From Ignavibacteriales bacterium (lineage in GTDB: Bacteria; Bacteroidota; Ignavibacteria; Ignavibacteriales; Melioribacteraceae): 64,000 nucleotides of DNA. The notes under the pieces are model-generated. The model was not told the origin of the DNA. It saw only the letters and a list, made by a program, of their open reading frames with translations, and did no database searches. This document shows, in pieces, positions 60,122-64,000 of the stretch (the stretch's first letter is position 1; each line of letters opens with the position of its first letter). The stretch covers positions 124,001-188,000 of the forward strand of contig JACOUS010000014.1 of assembly GCA_016177735.1 (NCBI GenBank). Direction: 5' to 3'. The translations under genes were made by a program, and so were the position numbers.

Positions 60122-63100
60122 TTAATTTGTAACCTCGGTAATTTCCTTTATGAAGTTAATCAAAAACTCGGTCATTTTTTCTATTTGCTCGAACCGGTTT
60201 ATAATTTCGAGCTTCAGCGTTTCATTCCGTTGAACGAACTTAACATCGCGCGAATATTTTTTGTTGATGTAATCCATAAGCAAAACAAATTTCTCTTTGT
60301 AAAATTCTTCTTTATCACCCTTTGGAAGAACAACAATAATTTTTTCTTTTTGGATTACAATTCTTTCGAGCTGAGCATAAGAAGCATAATAACGAAGCAG
60401 AGCCGCTTGCAAAAGCCGTTGAACAATTGCGGGCAGTTTACCGAAACGATCTTTCATCTCTTCAACAATTTCATCTGCTTCTTCAATTTTGATCATCGAA
60501 AAGAGTGCGGTGTAAAAACTCAGGCGGTCTGCCTGATCCGGCATATAGTTCTGCGGAATTCCGATTTCATAAAATGTATCAATTGTCGGTTCGGAGCGTT
60601 CCATGTGGTGCGGTAAATCTTTGAACACATCTTTAAATTCTTCTTGCTTCAATTCCTCAACAGCTTCATCGAGAAGTTTCATATAAAGTTCAAAGCCGAC
60701 CGAATCAATGAACCCGCTCTGCTCTGTTCCGAGAAGATTTCCGGCGCCGCGTATTTCAAGATCGCGCATCGAAATACTGAAGCCTTCGCCAAGTTCTGTG
60801 TACTCTTCAATCGCTTGAAGTCTGCGCACGGCTTTCTTCGTAATTGTATTTAATGAAGGGACAAGAAAATATGCGTAGGCTTGCCGGTCGCTTCTTCCGA
60901 CTCTTCCGCGCAATTGATGAAGTTCTGCAAGTCCGAACCGGTCTGCACGGTTAATAATAATTGTATTCACATTCGGAATGTCGATTCCCGATTCTATAAT
61001 CTTTGTCGAAATAAGCATGTGATATTTCTTGTTCAAAAAATCATAGATAACTTTTTCGAGTTGAGCCGGTTTCATCCGTCCGTGTGCAACACAAATATTT
61101 ATTTCGGGAATATGTTTTTGAATGTACGACGAAATTTTATCGATTGATTGAATTCTATCATGAATAAAATAAATCTGTCCGCCGCGTTTCACTTCGTTCA
61201 AAATCCATTCACGCACTTTGAAGATATCGAACGTATCAACTTTAGTATAAATCGGCTGGCGGTTCGGCGGCGGAGTAGCAAGCAATGAAAGATCTCGCGC
61301 GCCAAGCAATGATAAATTTAACGTGCGCGGTATCGGCGTTGCCGTTAGAGTCAGCGTATCAACATTTGCCTTGAACTCGCGCAAACGTTCCTTTGCCATC
61401 ACGCCGAAGCGGTGTTCTTCATCAACAATTAATAATCCGATGTCTTTAAACTTCACATCTTTTGAAAGAAGCCGGTGCGTTCCGATCACCAAATCAACTT
61501 CCCCTTTCACAAGCTGCTCAATTATTTCAGTCTGCTTTGCTTTTGTTTGAAATCTTGAAAGCGCTTCAAGCTTTACGGGGAACTGAGTAAGCCTGTCTTT
61601 AAAAGTGTTGTAATGCTGCTCGGCAAGAATAGTGGTTGGCACAAGCATAGCGACTTGTTTGCTGTCGTTGAGAGCTTTGAAAGCTGCACGCACGGCAATT
61701 TCCGTTTTGCCGAATCCGACATCGCCGCAGACCAAACGATCCATCGGGTTTTCGCTTTCCATATCACGCTTAACTTCTTCCGTAACTTTTGTTTGATCGG
61801 GCGTATCTTCATAAAAGAAGGAGGCTTCAAGCTCTCTTTGCCAGATTGAATCCGCACTGAATGCAAAACCTTGCGCGGATTTTCTTTTTGCATACAGTGT
61901 AATAAGTTCGCGTGCGGCTTCTTTAATTTTTGATTTTACTTTTTTCTTCGTCGATTTCCATTCGCCGCTGCCCAGTACGGAAAGTCTCGGCTGTGCATTT
62001 TCCTTCGATGAAAATTTTTTTACGAGAGAGAGATAATTCAGATTAACGTAAACAACGCCGCCTTCGGCATACAAAATTTTTATCGATTCTTGTTCAACTT
62101 GCCCGATCTTAATTGTTTCGAGTCCGGCATACTGCCCGATGCCGAAATTTTCGTGAACAACGTAATCTCCTCTTTTGATCGAAGCAAAATCTTTTGTGCG
62201 GGATTTTTTCGCTTTATACTTTGCACTCAGTTTTGTTCTGTACGGTTTGTTGAAAATTTGGTAATCGGTCAGCAACAAAAGTTTATCTGCTTTAGAAATG
62301 AATCCGCTTTTAATTGCGAGCACAGTGATTTTGATTTTTGCTTCTTCGAACAAACGAGCGAGTTCTTTTTTGTAATCGGATAACAGTTCGCGAAGTCTGC
62401 TGCTTTGCAATTCATTTTCAACCGCGATGATAATCTGAAAATTTTTCGAAGCGTAATCTGTCAGCAGATTAAACAGAAGTTCGTAGTTGGAATTAATAAC
62501 CGGTGCTTCGATAAGATTCAATTGCAGCCGTTCGTCATTTTTGCCGAGTTTGTCTTCAATAATCCATCGTGCATTTTTATTGAACAATCTATCAAGTGAA
62601 AAATTTTTATTCTCTTCTTGCCCGCCTAAAGAATGGCGGGTAAATTCTTGTCCGCCTTCGGCGGATTGTTCTTCCTCGTAAAGTTCCTCTTTCAATTCAT
62701 CATCAAGATCATTTCCCATTTGAAAAGTTTGTTCTGCTTCAACTTCTTCTTTAAAAATATTTTCGAGTTCGTATTCATCAGCAAAGATGAGCGGGTTATC
62801 GAGATAATCGAATATCGAGCCGGATAAATCCGCGCCGTCTCCATCAATCGAAGCTGCAATTGTTGTGTTTGTAATTTTATCGAGCGAGCGCTGGCTTTCC
62901 GGATCGAAATGGCGGATCGATTCGAGAAAATCTCCGTCGTATTCCAAACGAGCCGGCTGTTTTTCGCTGTACGACCAAAAATCAATTATCGAACCGCGCA
63001 CGGAAAACATTCCGGGCGAATCAACATATTTATCGCTGTTATAATTTATTGCATTCAGGTATTCAATCAGTTCGTTGTAAGTAATGCTTCCGCCGATCTC

Positions 63101-63496
63101 AATCCGCGTTGTGTTTTTATCAATCTCTTTTTTTGGCGGAAGTTTTTTTGCAAGCAGTTCGTAAGTGGAAACGAGAATAAATTTTTCTCTTTCGGAAAGG
63201 TCGGTTAATTTTTCTTGAAGCATTTCGGAATTAAAATCATCTGCCGTTACAACGACATCGCCAACACCGAGAATGCTCAGTTCAACTTTTGTTTCGTTAA
63301 CAGATTGAACCGTGGGACATAAAATTAATAATTGCTTTTCCGTTCCAATGAGTTCGGCAGCAAACAATGCGCGCGCAGAACCAGCCAGCGGAGAAATAAA
63401 AATCTTTCCACCGGGGTTTTTGGACTTCTCTATTTTTTGTTTAAGAATTTTTAACGCTTCGAGCTTATCAAAAATTATTTTTTCGGGTTTGTTCAT
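60122..63496 (-). CDS. mfd: Transcription-repair coupling factor Mfd
   Basis: This 1124-residue ATPase removes RNA polymerase stalled at lesions and recruits UvrA. In order: an N-terminal UvrB-like region (about 1-330), the RNA-polymerase interaction domain (GDYVVHENFGIGQYAGLETI), the RecG-like translocase (Walker A GDVGFGKTEIA, DEEH box, TATPIPRTLNLSLLG, QLRGRVGRSDRQAYAYF) and the C-terminal TRCF domain. A segment at about residues 278-292 (SAEGGQEFTRHSLGGQ) is not part of the family: it is the translation of two palindromic repeats (62621-62665) inserted in frame within an acidic loop of the UvrB-like region. The rest is complete and of normal length. Confidence 0.96.
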   Translation of the reverse strand: MNKPEKIIFDKLEALKILKQKIEKSKNPGGKIFISPLAGSARALFAAELIGTEKQLLILCPTVQSVNETKVELSILGVGDVVVTADDFNSEMLQEKLTDLSEREKFILVSTYELLAKKLPPKKEIDKNTTRIEIGGSITYNELIEYLNAINYNSDKYVDSPGMFSVRGSIIDFWSYSEKQPARLEYDGDFLESIRHFDPESQRSLDKITNTTIAASIDGDGADLSGSIFDYLDNPLIFADEYELENIFKEEVEAEQTFQMGNDLDDELKEELYEEEQSAEGGQEFTRHSLGGQEENKNFSLDRLFNKNARWIIEDKLGKNDERLQLNLIEAPVINSNYELLFNLLTDYASKNFQIIIAVENELQSSRLRELLSDYKKELARLFEEAKIKITVLAIKSGFISKADKLLLLTDYQIFNKPYRTKLSAKYKAKKSRTKDFASIKRGDYVVHENFGIGQYAGLETIKIGQVEQESIKILYAEGGVVYVNLNYLSLVKKFSSKENAQPRLSVLGSGEWKSTKKKVKSKIKEAARELITLYAKRKSAQGFAFSADSIWQRELEASFFYEDTPDQTKVTEEVKRDMESENPMDRLVCGDVGFGKTEIAVRAAFKALNDSKQVAMLVPTTILAEQHYNTFKDRLTQFPVKLEALSRFQTKAKQTEIIEQLVKGEVDLVIGTHRLLSKDVKFKDIGLLIVDEEHRFGVMAKERLREFKANVDTLTLTATPIPRTLNLSLLGARDLSLLATPPPNRQPIYTKVDTFDIFKVREWILNEVKRGGQIYFIHDRIQSIDKISSYIQKHIPEINICVAHGRMKPAQLEKVIYDFLNKKYHMLISTKIIESGIDIPNVNTIIINRADRFGLAELHQLRGRVGRSDRQAYAYFLVPSLNTITKKAVRRLQAIEEYTELGEGFSISMRDLEIRGAGNLLGTEQSGFIDSVGFELYMKLLDEAVEELKQEEFKDVFKDLPHHMERSEPTIDTFYEIGIPQNYMPDQADRLSFYTALFSMIKIEEADEIVEEMKDRFGKLPAIVQRLLQAALLRYYASYAQLERIVIQKEKIIVVLPKGDKEEFYKEKFVLLMDYINKKYSRDVKFVQRNETLKLEIINRFEQIEKMTEFLINFIKEITEVTN
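62621..62665. repeat. Two palindromic repeats inside mfd
   Basis: CCCGCC-TAAAGAAT-GGCGGG (62621-62640) and TCCGCC-TTC-GGCGGA (62651-62665). The same words occur between genes at 28475-28493, 57761-57780 and 63719-63738. Confidence 0.8.
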
Positions 63497-63685
63497 TTTT
63501 CAAAATAGTATTTTATGATTTTCTTCGCGAACTATACGCGCTTAAAGATTTTCAAGTGCAAGGGCGTTAAGAATCCGCGGAGTTGTTTAAAATATACTTT
63601 ACCCCACAACGCATAGCGCCGGGAAATTCTTCTGTAAAACCGATAAACAAAGTTAATTCGTTTTAAACAATTTCGCTTGAATGAA

Positions 63686-63740
63686 AAAGAAAGGCGGTAA
63701 AGCCGCCCCTTCTCGATGCTTGTCCACCTTCGGCGGACTG
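63686..63740. repeat. Repeat words between mfd and the last T9SS cargo gene
   Basis: GGCGG-TAAA-GCCGCC (63693-63704) and CTTGTCCACCTTCGGCGGACT (63719-63739 region), the latter matching the mfd-internal word at all but two positions. No gene in 63497-63765. Confidence 0.65.
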
Positions 63741-63765
63741 TATGCTTGATACAGGATACTTGATT

Positions 63766-64000
63766 TTACTTTAAAAGTAACATCTTCTTTGTTAATGAAT
63801 TTCCATTTGTGGTTAGGTTATAGAAATAAACTCCGCTTGGCAAACTTGAACCGTTGAACGGAATTTCGTAACTGCCGGCTTCGTGGTAACCGTTTAATAA
63901 ATCTGCTACTTCTCTTCCCAATACATCGTAAACTTTTAGCGTTACTTTACCTGAATTCTTTATTGTGTATCTGATCAATGTTGTTGGGTTAAAAGGATTG
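63766..64000 (-). CDS. C-terminal end of a T9SS-secreted protein (5' part beyond the window)
   Basis: The visible 77 codons read NPFNPTTLIRYTIKNSGKVT ... VYDVLGREVADLLNGYHEAG ... NSLTKKMLLLK, which is almost exactly one type IX secretion sorting domain. The cargo domain lies past base 64000, so the function is unknown. The same domain ends the M28 peptidase and the amylase, and this copy shows the uninterrupted form (NGSSLPSGVYFYNL), useful for recognising the inserted residues in the M28 copy. Confidence 0.88.
   Translation of the reverse strand, partial: NPFNPTTLIRYTIKNSGKVTLKVYDVLGREVADLLNGYHEAGSYEIPFNGSSLPSGVYFYNLTTNGNSLTKKMLLLK

Noticed and set aside
1-64000. tRNA, rRNA, CRISPR array or prophage
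   Set aside because: No cloverleaf with a GGTTCGA-type arm, no regularly spaced direct repeats and no phage structural genes were seen by eye; a covariance search would settle tRNAs and small RNAs.

Overview
The window looks like part of a chromosome from the Ignavibacteria/Ignavibacteriales branch of the Bacteroidota–Chlorobi group. It is AT-rich. Exported proteins end in the QNYPNPFNP...KKMLLLK type of type IX secretion (T9SS) sorting domain, a PorQ-like T9SS protein is encoded, and one promoter matches the Bacteroidota form (TTG...TAnnTTTG). The assignment rests on recognised protein features, not on a database search. No tRNA, rRNA, CRISPR array or complete prophage was seen.

Layout. 1-1.7 kb: leftward pilus-like operon (two unusual pilin-like proteins, then a PilC/GspF protein cut by the edge). 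1.9-8.4 kb: aspS, pdxB, an exported M28 peptidase, and lrp-glnA. 8.4-15 kb: exported alpha-amylase, orphan PAS histidine kinase, Fic protein. 15-26 kb: leftward genes including an rRNA m5C methyltransferase, lgt, and a tightly overlapping run bamD - thioesterase - FG-GAP protein - metalloprotease - ccmA - ccmB. 26-32.4 kb: htpX, porQ, TPR protein, LysE exporter, lpdA. 32.4-40.4 kb: DUF5916 outer-membrane protein, a REP-associated transposase (RAYT), a small toxin-antitoxin-like pair flanked by a duplicated aceF 3' end, then aceF and aceE. 40.6-45.6 kb: lipoprotein, serine hydrolase, TonB-dependent receptor. 45.65-56.6 kb: a complete assimilatory sulfate operon (sulfate ABC uptake, cysH, cysD, cysN, sulfite reductase, fused siroheme synthase). 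56.7-64 kb: serine hydrolase, haem-binding protein, CNNM/CBS protein, mfd, and the end of another T9SS cargo.

The most interesting signal is the 0.5-kb leader of the sulfate operon. A Bacteroidota-type promoter is followed within about 10 bases by a 31-codon peptide with a Met/Cys cluster (MMMAMCMCM). Next comes a strong intrinsic terminator whose 5' arm can alternatively pair with sequence just after the cluster. A second peptide of 51 codons follows and ends in five consecutive cysteines. This has the layout of a cysteine/methionine-sensing attenuator controlling sulfur assimilation.

The second theme is a family of short palindromes, several beginning GTAG and ending CTAC. They surround the RAYT gene, one lies inside the RAYT reading frame, and related or unrelated palindromic repeats have entered coding sequences at linkers and termini: the sorting domains of the M28 peptidase and amylase, Mfd, the CysH C-terminus and the AceF linker. 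The third is the duplicated 3' end of aceF, whose differences are mostly synonymous, on either side of a two-gene module; this suggests insertion with gene-end replacement.
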